From: Pseudidiomarina taiwanensis
GTDB taxonomy: Bacteria; Pseudomonadota; Gammaproteobacteria; Enterobacterales; Alteromonadaceae
DNA: 64,000 bases
Direction of reading: 5' to 3'
Assembly (NCBI RefSeq): GCF_003987435.1
Contig: NZ_PIQG01000002.1
Location: forward strand, 62,001 to 126,000
In this document: positions 39,510-49,085 of the stretch, in pieces
Numbering within the stretch: position 1 is the stretch's first letter
How the letters are laid out: the number at the start of each line of letters is the position of its first letter
The notes under the pieces: model-generated
Databases searched by the model: none
What the model saw: the letters and a program-made list of their open reading frames with translations, nothing else
Told to the model about the DNA's origin: nothing
Position numbers and translations under genes: made by a program

Positions 39510-41714
39510 ATGCAGTTTAAAAAGTCAGCGGTTACTCTTGCGCTTACCAGCGCTCTATTTGCTCCGGTCATGGTCAGTGCGCAACAAGTTAGCGAAGCCG
39601 TTGCCACCGAACAAGAGGAAACAACCCCAGTTAAACCAACTGAGGTGATTCAAATTACCGCCTCTCCACTTGCCCGAACTGTTTTAGATTCAGCTCAACC
39701 GATCAGTGTCATTTCAGGTGATGAGCTGGCCGAGCGTCATGCGCACACGCTTGGTGAGACATTGGCACAAGAGCCCGGAATCAATAACTCTCACTTCGGT
39801 GGTGTCGTCGGTAGCCCAATTATTCGTGGTCTTGACGGCCCACGCGTCAAAATCACTCAAAATGGTCTAGATACCGCTGACGTATCACGCGCCAGCCCAG
39901 ACCACGCCGTAACAACTGAAACATCCATCGCTCAGCAAGTCGAAATTCTGCGCGGTCCGGCGACCCTACTGTACGGCAGCGGTGCCATCGGTGGCGTCGT
40001 CAACGTGGTCGATAATCGCATTGCGCAAGACTTTATCGGTGGTCAAGAAGGTCATTTTGATCTCGGTTTGAACACTGCCAGCGAACAGCGTGAAGGAAGC
40101 CTGAGTTTCTCCTCAGATGTTGGCTCAATGGTATTTCATGCAGACGCTTTCGCCCGCAGCAGTGAAGACTATTCAACTCCCAGCTTTACCAACGATGAGG
40201 GCGAAGTGGTCGATAAAGTCGAGAACTCCTTTATCAATGCACAAGGTGCAACCGTTGGCTTAAGTTATATCTTTGATACTGGCTACTTTGGGGTATCTTT
40301 TGGCCGCATGGAACAAGAGTACGGGATCCCAGGCCATGGTCATCATCACCACGATGAGCATGAAGGCGAAGAACATGCCGAAGAAGAGCATCATGAAGAA
40401 GAAGCGGGTCCATTTGCTGATCTTTGGCAAAACCGTACGCAAATTCATGGCGGCTGGATGAACCCTGTTAATGGTATCGAAAAGCTCGAGTTACGCTACG
40501 CTTTTACGGATTATCAGCATCAAGAAATTGAAGGTATCGAAGCTGCGAGCACCTTCCAAAATGAGCAACAAGAATTACGTTTAATTGCGACTCATGCGCC
40601 ACTCGGCGAGTGGAATGGCGCAATTGGCTACCACTTCTTTGACCAAGAGCTGAATGCGTTTGGTGAAGAAGCTTACACACCGCCATCGACCAGCACCCGT
40701 AACGGTTTATTCTGGTTACTCGAGCGCAGCTATGGCGACCTCAATGTGCAAACGGGTCTGCGCTATGAGCAAGTTGACTTGAGCGCTCCAACACTTAACA
40801 ACCTCGCTTTAAACTCGCTCAGCTTTGAGCCCATTTCAGCATCATTAGGCTTTACGTATCAGTGGCTGCCAGAATTACAAGTCGCGGTGAACTATAGCCA
40901 TGCAGAGCGGGCTCCAGCCGGTAATGAAGTCTATGCAAATGGCGCTCACCTGGCGACTCAAACCTACGAGATCGGTTTGGCGTATGAACTGCACGAGGAA
41001 GGCGAGCATGAGTATCACATTGAAGCAGTGAACATGCGTCCTGAGATGGAAGTTTCAAATAACTTCGATCTCGGTTTTCATATCGAGCAGGATAACTTCC
41101 ACTTCCAGTACAACCTGTTCTACAACCGCGTAGATGATTATATTTTTGAAGCCTACACAGGCGTCAACAACATGGATCTTCACAGCGAGCACGCTGAAGA
41201 AGAGCACGCACATGACGAGCACGCACACGAAGAGGAAGCACACGACCATAGCGAGGGCCTTGCTGTCGTCGCCTTCGTACAGCGTGATGTTGAGTTATTC
41301 GGCTACGAAATGAGCGCTGACTACGCCTTCAATGAAGCTTGGAAAGTGAATGTCTTCAGCGATTACATTCGTGCCCGTGCGCGCGATGGCTCAGGTGATT
41401 TACCGCGCATTCCAGCACAACGGATCGGAACTGAATTTGAGTTCAGCCAGCAACAGTGGGTGGCGAAATTTGGTTACACCTGGCATGGCGAGCAAAATCA
41501 AATTAGCGTCAATGAAACACCAACGGATAGCTTTGGCCTGCTACACGCACAAGTCAACTGGTACCCGCAGGCCTTCAGTGACTATAACTTGAGTGTTTAC
41601 GCTAAAGGCGAAAACCTTACCGATGAGTTAGGCCTGATGCACACCTCATTCCTGAAAGAAGACGCACCATTGCGTGGTCGCAATTTCAGTATTGGCGTCC
41701 GAGGCTCGTTCTAA
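39510..41714 (+). CDS. TonB-dependent zinc receptor, ZnuD-like, with His-rich loops
   Basis: 734 residues, outer-membrane beta-barrel. The signal peptide ends MVSAQQ. The plug domain runs about 45-175 (PLARTVLDSAQPISVISGDE; GGVVGSPIIRGLDGPRVKI; TLLYGSGAIGGVVNVVDNR). The barrel ends in the terminal Phe of NFSIGVRGSF. Two extracellular-type loops are rich in His, Glu and Asp: about 276-298 (GHHHHDEHEGEEHAEE) and about 558-583 (EEHAHDEHAHEEEAHDHSE). Such loops are characteristic of ZnuD-like zinc importers, and the upstream Zur-type operator supports zinc as substrate. No tonB or periplasmic zinc ABC genes are adjacent. Confidence 0.9.
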   Translation: MQFKKSAVTLALTSALFAPVMVSAQQVSEAVATEQEETTPVKPTEVIQITASPLARTVLDSAQPISVISGDELAERHAHTLGETLAQEPGINNSHFGGVVGSPIIRGLDGPRVKITQNGLDTADVSRASPDHAVTTETSIAQQVEILRGPATLLYGSGAIGGVVNVVDNRIAQDFIGGQEGHFDLGLNTASEQREGSLSFSSDVGSMVFHADAFARSSEDYSTPSFTNDEGEVVDKVENSFINAQGATVGLSYIFDTGYFGVSFGRMEQEYGIPGHGHHHHDEHEGEEHAEEEHHEEEAGPFADLWQNRTQIHGGWMNPVNGIEKLELRYAFTDYQHQEIEGIEAASTFQNEQQELRLIATHAPLGEWNGAIGYHFFDQELNAFGEEAYTPPSTSTRNGLFWLLERSYGDLNVQTGLRYEQVDLSAPTLNNLALNSLSFEPISASLGFTYQWLPELQVAVNYSHAERAPAGNEVYANGAHLATQTYEIGLAYELHEEGEHEYHIEAVNMRPEMEVSNNFDLGFHIEQDNFHFQYNLFYNRVDDYIFEAYTGVNNMDLHSEHAEEEHAHDEHAHEEEAHDHSEGLAVVAFVQRDVELFGYEMSADYAFNEAWKVNVFSDYIRARARDGSGDLPRIPAQRIGTEFEFSQQQWVAKFGYTWHGEQNQISVNETPTDSFGLLHAQVNWYPQAFSDYNLSVYAKGENLTDELGLMHTSFLKEDAPLRGRNFSIGVRGSF

Positions 41715-41748
41715 CGCGCGTTAATTCGCCTACATTAAGCGCAAACAT

Positions 41749-41790
41749 AACGCGGTCTATCGCAGCTCATGCGAGACCGCGTTTTATTTT
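41749..41790 (+). terminator. Intrinsic terminator after the TonB receptor gene
   Basis: A nine-base-pair stem (AACGCGGTC / GACCGCGTT) extended, after a two-base bulge, by a second five-base-pair stem (TCGCA / TGCGA), then TTTATTTT. Confidence 0.85.
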
Positions 41791-41837
41791 GGTACGCTAT
41801 ATACAGTTTACTGAGAATCACGTTTCTGGAGCCTGTG

Positions 41838-44090
41838 ATGCAACCGAACCGCCTGCTTTACTCGACCGTGCTTGCTGTCATGCTGATCTTCAGCTCAGTG
41901 GCGCATGGGCAAAGCAAGCCAGCGCAAGCGCTCACCATTGAACGCATTTTCTCAGCCCCCGCGCTCGACACCGCAGCGCCAACTCAACTTAAATTTTCTC
42001 CGGATGAGACGCTGCTCACCTATCTGAAAGGCTCAGAGCAAGCGCCCGATGTGCTCGACTTATGGGTGTATGATTTAAAAGCTCAGCAACATCGTTTGCT
42101 GTTGGCGGCCACTGAACTGGTCACCGATGTCACTGCCATGTCGGCAGCGGAGCAAGCTCGGCGTGAGCGCCTGCGGATCCGCAATAGCGGTATCGTCGAT
42201 TATCGCTGGTCACCAAAGGGCGATGCGTTATTGATCCCGATTGCGGGGCAACTGTTTTTATATCGCTTGAATCCAACTTCTGAAGTTCCAGCGCTACAGA
42301 CGCTAACCAGCGCCGAGCAGCAGGCGACCGATGCCGGTTTTTCGCCGCAAGGGCGCTTTATTAGCTTTATTGAAGCGGGAAATTTGTGGGCTTTTGATAC
42401 CGAACAAAACAAGCAAATCCAACTCACCACCGGGGCTTCCCGCAAAATCAGTTATGGCGTTGCCGAGTTTGTTGCGCAAGAAGAGATGAAGCGCATGACT
42501 GGCTACTGGTGGGCCAGTGATGAACAACATATTGCGCTCACGCGGGTCGATGTGCGCCCGGTTGGAGTCAAAACGCGCGTCGATATCTATGCTGATCGTA
42601 GCGAGTTAGTGAAACAGCGCTACCCCGCCGCTGGTGAAGCAAATGCCGCGGTTGATCTTGGCGTATTGAATCTGAGCGACCGCACCATCAACTGGTTGGA
42701 ACTCGAGCAGCGTTACGGGGATGGCTATTTGGCGCGGGTAAATTGGGTGCCGCAGCGAAATATCCTGACTTATCAATGGCAAAATCGCAGCCAATCTGAG
42801 CTCACCTTGTGGCGCTATGACCTCGCTAGCACTGAACATCAGCGTATTTTACAAGAAACCAGTGAGTACTGGATTAACTTGCACGATGACTTACACTTCT
42901 TGAGCAATAGCCCACACTTTATCTGGGCTTCGGCGCGCTCAGGCTTCAAACATCTGTATCTCTATCGGCTCGATGGCACCCTCATTCGGCAATTGACCAG
43001 TGGCGAATGGCAAGTTGATCAACTTGAAGCTGTGGATGAAACTGCTGGACTGTTCTATTTTTCCGGGCGCAAAGACAGCGCAATCGAGCGCCATTTATAC
43101 CGCTCAAGCTTGGCCACCAAAACCCCAAGCCAACCGACCCGGTTGAGCCAGCGGGATGGCTATCATCAATTTAGCTTCAGTCGCTCAGCGCAAGCTTATG
43201 TGAGTTATTTTTCCAATACCGAGCAGCCCCCGCAAGTGAGTTTGCATGGTCCATCTGGCGAGCGCTTGACCTGGATTCATGAGAATCAAATTACCCCAGA
43301 TCATCCGTTAGCTGACTATATCGATCAGTTTGGTACAACTCAGTTTGGCGAGCTTCAAGCTGCCGATGGCCAGACTCTTTATTATCAAATGACCACGCCA
43401 CAGGTATTGGCCGACAATAAGCGCTATCCCGCGGTGGTTTTAGTCTATGGCGGTCCGCGCGCCCAGCGTGTCCTGAACCGCTGGGGGAGCTACTTTACCC
43501 AATACCTCGTCCAACAAGGCTATGTTGTATTCCAACTCGATAACCGGGGTAGTGGCAATCGCGGCAATCGTTTTGAACAAGGCATTTACCGCCAATTAAG
43601 TCAGCTCGAAGTTGCTGATCAGCGCTTGGGAGCCGAGTATTTGCGTTCGCTCCCCTATATTGATCCAGAACGGATCGGCGTATTCGGCCACAGTTATGGT
43701 GGTTATATGGCCTTGCACTTGATTCTGCGGGCCGACGACGTCTTTGCTGCTGCCGTTGCCGGTGCACCTGTCACCGATTGGGCCTTGTATGATACCCATT
43801 ACACCGAGCGCTACATGGGCACACCGCAGGACAACCCTGAAGGGTACCGAGCTGCGAATGTGATGAGCTATGCCAGCCAATTAAAGCGACCTTTACTGGT
43901 ATATCACGGCATGGCCGATGACAACGTTCTCTACAGTCATACCGCAATGCTGTCTTATGCCCTGCAACAAGCGATGTTACCGTTTGAGTTGATGGCCTAC
44001 CCAGGTAAGCAACATGGACTGCGCGGACGTGAAACCAATATTCATCGTTATCAATTGATTGCCGACTTCTTTGATCGCCATTTACGCTAA
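41838..44090 (+). CDS. S9 family prolyl peptidase, dipeptidyl peptidase IV type
   Basis: About 750 residues with a signal peptide (LLYSTVLAVMLIFSSVAHG). The N-terminal beta-propeller region includes GVAEFVAQEEMKRMTGYWW, the DPP IV Glu motif that binds the substrate N-terminus. The C-terminal alpha/beta-hydrolase has the triad Ser619 (FGHSYGGYMALH), Asp694 (HGMADDNV) and His726 (GKQHGLRG). It removes dipeptides, often X-Pro, from peptide N-termini in the periplasm or outside. The ATG at 41838, preceded by TCTGGAG, is chosen because the frame further upstream overlaps the terminator of the preceding gene. Confidence 0.93.
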   Translation: MQPNRLLYSTVLAVMLIFSSVAHGQSKPAQALTIERIFSAPALDTAAPTQLKFSPDETLLTYLKGSEQAPDVLDLWVYDLKAQQHRLLLAATELVTDVTAMSAAEQARRERLRIRNSGIVDYRWSPKGDALLIPIAGQLFLYRLNPTSEVPALQTLTSAEQQATDAGFSPQGRFISFIEAGNLWAFDTEQNKQIQLTTGASRKISYGVAEFVAQEEMKRMTGYWWASDEQHIALTRVDVRPVGVKTRVDIYADRSELVKQRYPAAGEANAAVDLGVLNLSDRTINWLELEQRYGDGYLARVNWVPQRNILTYQWQNRSQSELTLWRYDLASTEHQRILQETSEYWINLHDDLHFLSNSPHFIWASARSGFKHLYLYRLDGTLIRQLTSGEWQVDQLEAVDETAGLFYFSGRKDSAIERHLYRSSLATKTPSQPTRLSQRDGYHQFSFSRSAQAYVSYFSNTEQPPQVSLHGPSGERLTWIHENQITPDHPLADYIDQFGTTQFGELQAADGQTLYYQMTTPQVLADNKRYPAVVLVYGGPRAQRVLNRWGSYFTQYLVQQGYVVFQLDNRGSGNRGNRFEQGIYRQLSQLEVADQRLGAEYLRSLPYIDPERIGVFGHSYGGYMALHLILRADDVFAAAVAGAPVTDWALYDTHYTERYMGTPQDNPEGYRAANVMSYASQLKRPLLVYHGMADDNVLYSHTAMLSYALQQAMLPFELMAYPGKQHGLRGRETNIHRYQLIADFFDRHLR

Positions 44091-44131
44091 ATATGCTAGG
44101 CTAGCGTAATTAATCAGCAAGGAGTTGTCCG

Positions 44132-44530
44132 ATGAATTTCTTATCAAGGCGTTTGGTCATGCCAAACGATCTCAACTTTGCTGGCTCTCTGTTCGGGGGC
44201 CGTATTCTCGAATGGATTGATGAAGAGGCATATATCTACGCCGCTTGTCAGCTTGATGCAAAAAGTTTAGTGACCAAGCACATTGGTGCGATTAGCTTCG
44301 AATCGTCGGCTTATCAAGGCGACGTGGTGGAGTTTGGACTGGGTGTCAAAGCGGCCGGTAAAACCTCGATCACCCTCACCTGCGTAGTACGTAACAAACA
44401 AACCAAGCAGACCATTTGTGTGGCGGACGATATTGTTTTTGTGCATATCGACCCGAACACTCGTAAACCGCTTGCACACGGTAAAACCAAACAAGATTTA
44501 GATGCGATTAAAATAGAAACGCCGGCGTAA
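44132..44530 (+). CDS. YciA-like acyl-CoA thioesterase (hotdog fold)
   Basis: 132 residues. A single hotdog domain of the YciA/acyl-CoA thioesterase type: the catalytic Asp is expected in NFAGSLFGGRILEWIDEEAY, the usual N(x)GxxFGGxxLxWxD signature, and VARKSVVT-like text appears as AKSLVTKHIGAISF. Hydrolyses acyl-CoA to free acid plus CoA in the cytoplasm. Preceded by AAGGAGTT. Ends in a strong hairpin that overlaps the last codons. The exact acyl-chain preference cannot be read from sequence. Confidence 0.9.
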   Translation: MNFLSRRLVMPNDLNFAGSLFGGRILEWIDEEAYIYAACQLDAKSLVTKHIGAISFESSAYQGDVVEFGLGVKAAGKTSITLTCVVRNKQTKQTICVADDIVFVHIDPNTRKPLAHGKTKQDLDAIKIETPA

Positions 44531-44545
44531 TGCCGGCGTTATTAT
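44518..44545. terminator. Bidirectional terminator between convergent thioesterase and MBL genes
   Basis: Perfect nine-base-pair stem AACGCCGGC / GCCGGCGTT with loop GTAAT, containing the thioesterase stop codon. Moderately A/T-rich tails follow on both strands. Confidence 0.65.
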
Positions 44546-44557
44546 CGGAACAAGCCA

Positions 44558-45439
44558 TTAGCTGGTCATATCGTTATACAAGGTGCGGATCCAACGCTCT
44601 TCGTTGATAAAGCCCCACGACCAGTCTTGCCATTGCTCAGCTAAGCCCTGCTCAACCATCTGCTCAACGGTTAATCCGTCTAACATCATCAAGCGAACTT
44701 CTTCGCGCGTCATCACAATCATTGAGACCAAACGCTGCCAATCGGCTTTGTTGGCAAGGCTACCGTGGCCAGGAATAATTTGCGTGTCATCCGCTAGCAT
44801 CGCCATGGTGTGCTCAATTGCATCGATATAGCCTTGCACTGTCCCGCCTGAGTTGAGGTCAATAAACGGGAAACGATCTTTGAAGAATAAGTCACCGGCG
44901 TGGATCACATTCTCATCGGCAAACCACACCACGGCATCATTGTCGGTATGCGCAGTAGGAAAATGTTGTAACTGCAACATATCACCAGCAACGCGCAGGC
45001 TGAGCTTGTCGCTGAAGGTAATCGTCGGGGCACCAACAGGGTCAAAATTTTCATCATTCATGACGCGTGGCACAACTTTTTCATGAGCGACGACCACGGC
45101 ACCGGCGGCAACGAAATTAGCATTGCCATCAACATGATCACGATGATGGTGGGTATTCACTAACAGTTTTAATGGCTGTTGGGTAATATCCCGTAATGCT
45201 GCCAAAATTTTATCGGAAATGGCCGCATATTGGGCATCCACCATGACCACGCCATCGTCCCCCACAAACAGACCAATGTTGCCACCGGCTCCAGTGACCA
45301 TATAGACCTTATCGGAGAGTTGTTGAGCTTTCACTTCAACATCTGCCATGGTCGCTTGTGCCTGCGCTGCAGGCGCCAATAAGGCCGTTCCGGTAATCAT
45401 GGCTAAGGTCAAGACTAGCGCTGTTCGCATTTTGCTCAT
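44558..45439 (-). CDS. Secreted metallo-beta-lactamase-fold hydrolase
   Basis: 293 residues with a signal peptide (TALVLTLAMITGTALLAPAAQAQA). The zinc-binding motif is THHHRDHVDGN near 117; other ligands are the His in PTAHTDNDAV, the Asp in VIHAGDLFF and the His in IIPGHGS. The fold is shared by beta-lactamases, lactonases, glyoxalases and others; nothing here proves beta-lactamase activity. It is more similar in form to the broad secreted 'MBL fold metallo-hydrolase' group. The ATG at 45439 follows AGAGGA by seven bases. A single gene between convergent and upstream neighbours. Confidence 0.88.
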   Translation of the reverse strand: MSKMRTALVLTLAMITGTALLAPAAQAQATMADVEVKAQQLSDKVYMVTGAGGNIGLFVGDDGVVMVDAQYAAISDKILAALRDITQQPLKLLVNTHHHRDHVDGNANFVAAGAVVVAHEKVVPRVMNDENFDPVGAPTITFSDKLSLRVAGDMLQLQHFPTAHTDNDAVVWFADENVIHAGDLFFKDRFPFIDLNSGGTVQGYIDAIEHTMAMLADDTQIIPGHGSLANKADWQRLVSMIVMTREEVRLMMLDGLTVEQMVEQGLAEQWQDWSWGFINEERWIRTLYNDMTS

Positions 45440-45491
45440 CTTCAAATCCTCTGTCGTTGATCAATGCCGAGCAGCGCTCGGTCGCACTACT

Positions 45492-47024
45492 CTAGCGTTG
45501 TAAATAATAATCCGCCAAGCAGCCCACTGGCGCTGCTGTCGGTTTTCCATGTTGCCAGTCACCGCCCTCAACACCACTGCCAGCGATATCAACATGAATG
45601 TAAGGTAAGGGGGTGTTGCTCCCCACACCGTGTTGTTCAAGGCCTGCTGCAATCGATAAAAACGCAGCAGGGAACTGATGCCCGCGAACGGTCGTCGCTG
45701 ACGGTCCGTTATTACTCGAGAGGACATCATCAGCACGGGTACGTGCTTTCACCATGGCATAATCTTCGCGCCGCAACCAACTGATTTCAGCCGGATCGCC
45801 TGCTTGTTCACCCGCTTCGAATAAACCTTCAGCTAATCTCGCAGAGCGAGCCACAGCGTTGGGGACCAAAGCCGTGTATGGCCCTTTGGCAAGTGCCGCA
45901 TGACCGGTTAAAGTCGCCACGCTAAACAATTGTGGCTTAACGCTGCTGAGCGCGCGCTCACGGAGATGCGACAATAAATCAGCCAACACCAGACGCCCTT
46001 CTGCATCGGTATTACCGATACGAACCCGAACGCCGCTGTGCGCAGTGATGATCTCGTCCGCTACAAAAGCATCAGCACCGATACTATTACGCACACAACC
46101 GAGTTCCGCGATCACATTGATATCCTTTGGTGCCATTGCTGCGACGGTTTTAACAAAGCCGGCAACACCTGCAGCACCACCTTTATCACGACTCATCCCA
46201 GCCATATGGCCGCCGGTTTTGAGGTCTGCACCACCGGTGTCGTAGACGATTCCTTTACCTGCCATGAGCAAGGTTTGCGCGGCTGTTGGAGTAGTGTATT
46301 CAAGCCGAATAACACAGGGCCAATGGCGCTCAACCCCAAGCGACGCGCGTGCCACCGACATCAACAAAGGATAGTCACGCTGTAAGGTGGGGATATCGTC
46401 AATCACGGTCACTTGCACTGGCGTGCCGGCAAAGACTTGCTGACAATACTCTGCAAACTGCTTCGGCGCCATCCGCTCCGGCTCGGTGCCCGCCAAGTCG
46501 CGGGCAACGCGCTTGCCGGCTTCAACTGCTGTAAGCCACTGCGCATCAACTGCTGCAATCAAACCAATCCGAGTGATAGGTTCTAATTCCTCTTCACCAT
46601 ACGCTTCGCGTGCTTCAAGTGGTTGATATACGGCCTGGCAAAAGCCCCAATACGCCAACGCCTCGGCTTGGCTAAATTGCGCTTGCTCAGGAACCCCAAA
46701 AACGACCAGCAACGGCGCCTTTACGCCTGCAGCACTGCACAATTTTGCGGCATCTGCGGCGGCTGAACTTATACTTCTAGCATCCGCATAATCATTGCTC
46801 AAATCGCCCGTTGGCGCGCAAATCAAGCGCCCACCAGCAACATCGGCAGCAACCAGAATCGGGTGTTGGCCAAGCCGTTGGTCAAATTGTCGTGCTTGCT
46901 TCACGCTGTCGCTAAATTCTGCCGGAATGTGCTGATTAAAGTCACCGAGTAACACCACCGCATCAAAATCTTGTGCCAATGCCTCTGAGTAACTTGCAAA
47001 AATCTCTACTTGTGGGAATGCCAT
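45492..47024 (-). CDS. M17 family leucyl aminopeptidase
   Basis: 510 residues, cytoplasmic, with no signal peptide. The catalytic C-terminal domain keeps the metal ligands of the family: MAGKGIVYDTGG (Lys, Asp), MSRDKGGAAGVAGF (Asp) and IGNTDAEGRLVLADLL (Asp, Glu, Arg). The N-terminal domain is typical in size but divergent. The motif sequence differs from E. coli PepA (for example DTGGADLKTGG), so this is a separate branch of M17. It follows cysS by 12 bases and has AAGGAG before the ATG, so they are probably cotranscribed. Removes N-terminal residues from peptides. Confidence 0.92.
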   Translation of the reverse strand: MAFPQVEIFASYSEALAQDFDAVVLLGDFNQHIPAEFSDSVKQARQFDQRLGQHPILVAADVAGGRLICAPTGDLSNDYADARSISSAAADAAKLCSAAGVKAPLLVVFGVPEQAQFSQAEALAYWGFCQAVYQPLEAREAYGEEELEPITRIGLIAAVDAQWLTAVEAGKRVARDLAGTEPERMAPKQFAEYCQQVFAGTPVQVTVIDDIPTLQRDYPLLMSVARASLGVERHWPCVIRLEYTTPTAAQTLLMAGKGIVYDTGGADLKTGGHMAGMSRDKGGAAGVAGFVKTVAAMAPKDINVIAELGCVRNSIGADAFVADEIITAHSGVRVRIGNTDAEGRLVLADLLSHLRERALSSVKPQLFSVATLTGHAALAKGPYTALVPNAVARSARLAEGLFEAGEQAGDPAEISWLRREDYAMVKARTRADDVLSSNNGPSATTVRGHQFPAAFLSIAAGLEQHGVGSNTPLPYIHVDIAGSGVEGGDWQHGKPTAAPVGCLADYYLQR

Positions 47025-47036
47025 CTATAGGTCTCC

Positions 47037-48422
47037 TTAGCCACGACGACGCCAGCGCGTCCCCTCGGCAGTATCTTCTAATTCAATGCCAAGCGCAGTG
47101 AGTTGATCACGAGCCGCATCAGCTCGAGCCCAATCTTTGGCTGCGCGCGCTTCATTGCGCTCGGTAATCAAGGCTTCAATCTGTGCCACATCGTCGGCAT
47201 CCGCGCGACCACCTTGCAAAAAGGCTTCAGGCTCTTGCTCGAGCAAACCGAGCATAGCGGCAAGATGTTTCAGAACTGCGGCAAGTTTTTGTTTATCTTG
47301 CGGCTGCTCAGCACGGTTCACTTGGCGGGCTAAATCAAATAATACCGCCAAGGCTTCAGGAACGTTAAAATCATCCTGCATCGCCGCATGAAACGCTTGC
47401 TGCTGTTCAGTTGCGATCTGCTCCAGATCGACGTTCACAGCCTCTACTCCACGCAAGGCAGTGTAGAGTCGTTCCAGCGCAGCATGAGCCTGCTCTAAAT
47501 TGTCCGTGGTGTAATTCAATTGCGAGCGATAATGGCTCGAGAGCAGAAAGTAACGCACGGTTTCAGCATCGTACTGTGCCAGCACATCACGAATGGTGAA
47601 AAAGTTACCAAGTGATTTAGACATTTTCACTTCGTCGACTTGGACCATACCGCTGTGCATCCAATAATTGACATATTGACCGTGATTGGCACAGCAACTC
47701 TGCGCCACCTCGTTTTCATGGTGCGGGAAGATCAAATCCGAACCGCCACCGTGGATATCGAAATGGGCGCCGAGGTGGCGTTTGTTCATCGCTGAACATT
47801 CAATATGCCAACCCGGACGGCCCTCGCCCCAAGGTGATGCCCAGCTCGGCTCGCCTGCTTTAGCGCGTTTCCAGAGAACGAAATCGAGTGGATCTTTTTT
47901 ACTCTGAGTCACTTCAACGCGAGCGCCGGCCTGCAACTGCTCTAAATCTTGGCGACTCAAAGCACCATAATTAGAGAAGGTTTTAACCGCAAACAAAACA
48001 TCACCGTCATCGGCCACATAAGCATGACCTTTATCGAGCAAGTCTTGAATCATCTGGATGATGTCATCCATATGCCCGGTCACCGTCGGTTCAATATCCG
48101 GTTCAAGTAAATTCAACGCAGCGAAATCATCATGCATAGCACGGGTAAAGCGTTCGGTGACCGCATCAATAGATTCATTATTTTCATTGGCACGGCGAAT
48201 AATCTTGTCATCCACATCGGTAATGTTGCGGACATAGGTGACCTGATAGCCGAGCGCACGCAAGTAACGCACCACCACATCGAACGAGACATAAGTCCGC
48301 GCGTGGCCGATGTGACAGTAGTCATAAATGGTCACCCCGCAAACATACAGTTTGACGGTCCCTGCGGTAATGGGCTTAAACACTTCTTTTTTGCGCGTCA
48401 GGGTATTAAACAAGGTTAGCAT
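47037..48422 (-). CDS. cysS: Cysteinyl-tRNA synthetase
   Basis: Charges tRNA-Cys with cysteine. 461 residues. Class I signatures: the HIGH motif in [16 protein letters not shown] near 33 and [12 protein letters not shown] near 266. The zinc ligands of the family are present: Cys28 in [10 protein letters not shown], and Cys209 with His234 and Glu238 in the region around [10 protein letters not shown] and [11 protein letters not shown]. The C-terminal anticodon-binding domain is present. It is divergent from ppiB, a conserved pairing. Identification is secure. Confidence 0.98.
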   Translation of the reverse strand: MLTLFNTLTRKKEVFKPITAGTVKLYVCGVTIYDYCHIGHARTYVSFDVVVRYLRALGYQVTYVRNITDVDDKIIRRANENNESIDAVTERFTRAMHDDFAALNLLEPDIEPTVTGHMDDIIQMIQDLLDKGHAYVADDGDVLFAVKTFSNYGALSRQDLEQLQAGARVEVTQSKKDPLDFVLWKRAKAGEPSWASPWGEGRPGWHIECSAMNKRHLGAHFDIHGGGSDLIFPHHENEVAQSCCANHGQYVNYWMHSGMVQVDEVKMSKSLGNFFTIRDVLAQYDAETVRYFLLSSHYRSQLNYTTDNLEQAHAALERLYTALRGVEAVNVDLEQIATEQQQAFHAAMQDDFNVPEALAVLFDLARQVNRAEQPQDKQKLAAVLKHLAAMLGLLEQEPEAFLQGGRADADDVAQIEALITERNEARAAKDWARADAARDQLTALGIELEDTAEGTRWRRRG

Positions 48423-48577
48423 CGAAAGTTCCTATCAAATGTCGCTGCGGAGACCAAAAATAAGGGTCATATGATACCGCATGGTGTAGCCTTGTCACAA
48501 ACAGTGCTAAACTATTTTGAGTTTGCTTTTAATTAAGCTCGAGCCGTGTCGAGCGCCTTTTTAAACGGAGTGAGAAA

Positions 48578-49075
48578 ATGCACGTTAAATTAACCACCAA
48601 CCATGGCGATATCACCCTTAACCTTTTCGCTGATAAAGCCCCCGAAACCGTTGCTAACTTTGTTCAGTATGTAAAAGACGGCTTCTACAATGGCACGCTT
48701 TTTCATCGGGTGATTAAAGGCTTTATGATTCAAGGCGGTGGCATGGACCAAGAGTTCGTTCAAAAAGAAACCCGCGCCCCAATCAAAAACGAAGCCAACA
48801 ATGGGCTGGCCAATAATGTCGGCACCATCGCTATGGCGCGTACTCAAGACCCTCATTCAGCGACAGCTCAATTTTTCATTAACGTCGCTAATAATGATTT
48901 TCTCAACTTCAAAAATGAAAGCGTTGGCGGCTGGGGCTATTGTGTCTTTGGCGAAGTCAGCGAAGGTATGGATGTGGTGCAAAAAATTGAAGCGGTGCGC
49001 ACCACTTCACGGAGCTTCCATCAAGACGTGCCTTACGAAGATGTTGTAATTGAGTCTGCAGTCGTCATCGACTAA
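48578..49075 (+). CDS. ppiB: Peptidyl-prolyl cis-trans isomerase B (cyclophilin)
   Basis: 165 residues, cytoplasmic cyclophilin with no signal peptide. Family motifs: [19 protein letters not shown] with the catalytic Arg, [18 protein letters not shown], and [15 protein letters not shown]. Preceded by GGAGTG. Cotranscribed with lpxH, whose ATG is 10 bases beyond the ppiB stop. Identification is secure. Confidence 0.97.
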   Translation: MHVKLTTNHGDITLNLFADKAPETVANFVQYVKDGFYNGTLFHRVIKGFMIQGGGMDQEFVQKETRAPIKNEANNGLANNVGTIAMARTQDPHSATAQFFINVANNDFLNFKNESVGGWGYCVFGEVSEGMDVVQKIEAVRTTSRSFHQDVPYEDVVIESAVVID

Positions 49076-49085
49076 GCGACGACTG

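Noticed and set aside
44558-45439. Beta-lactamase (antibiotic resistance gene)
   Set aside because: Only the general MBL fold and zinc motif are seen; these occur in many hydrolases, and no specific B1-B3 features beyond metal ligands could be assigned.
45467-45481. Terminator hairpin between the M17 and MBL genes
   Set aside because: A six-base-pair stem (CCGAGC / GCTCGG) with a three-base loop exists but has no T run on either strand.
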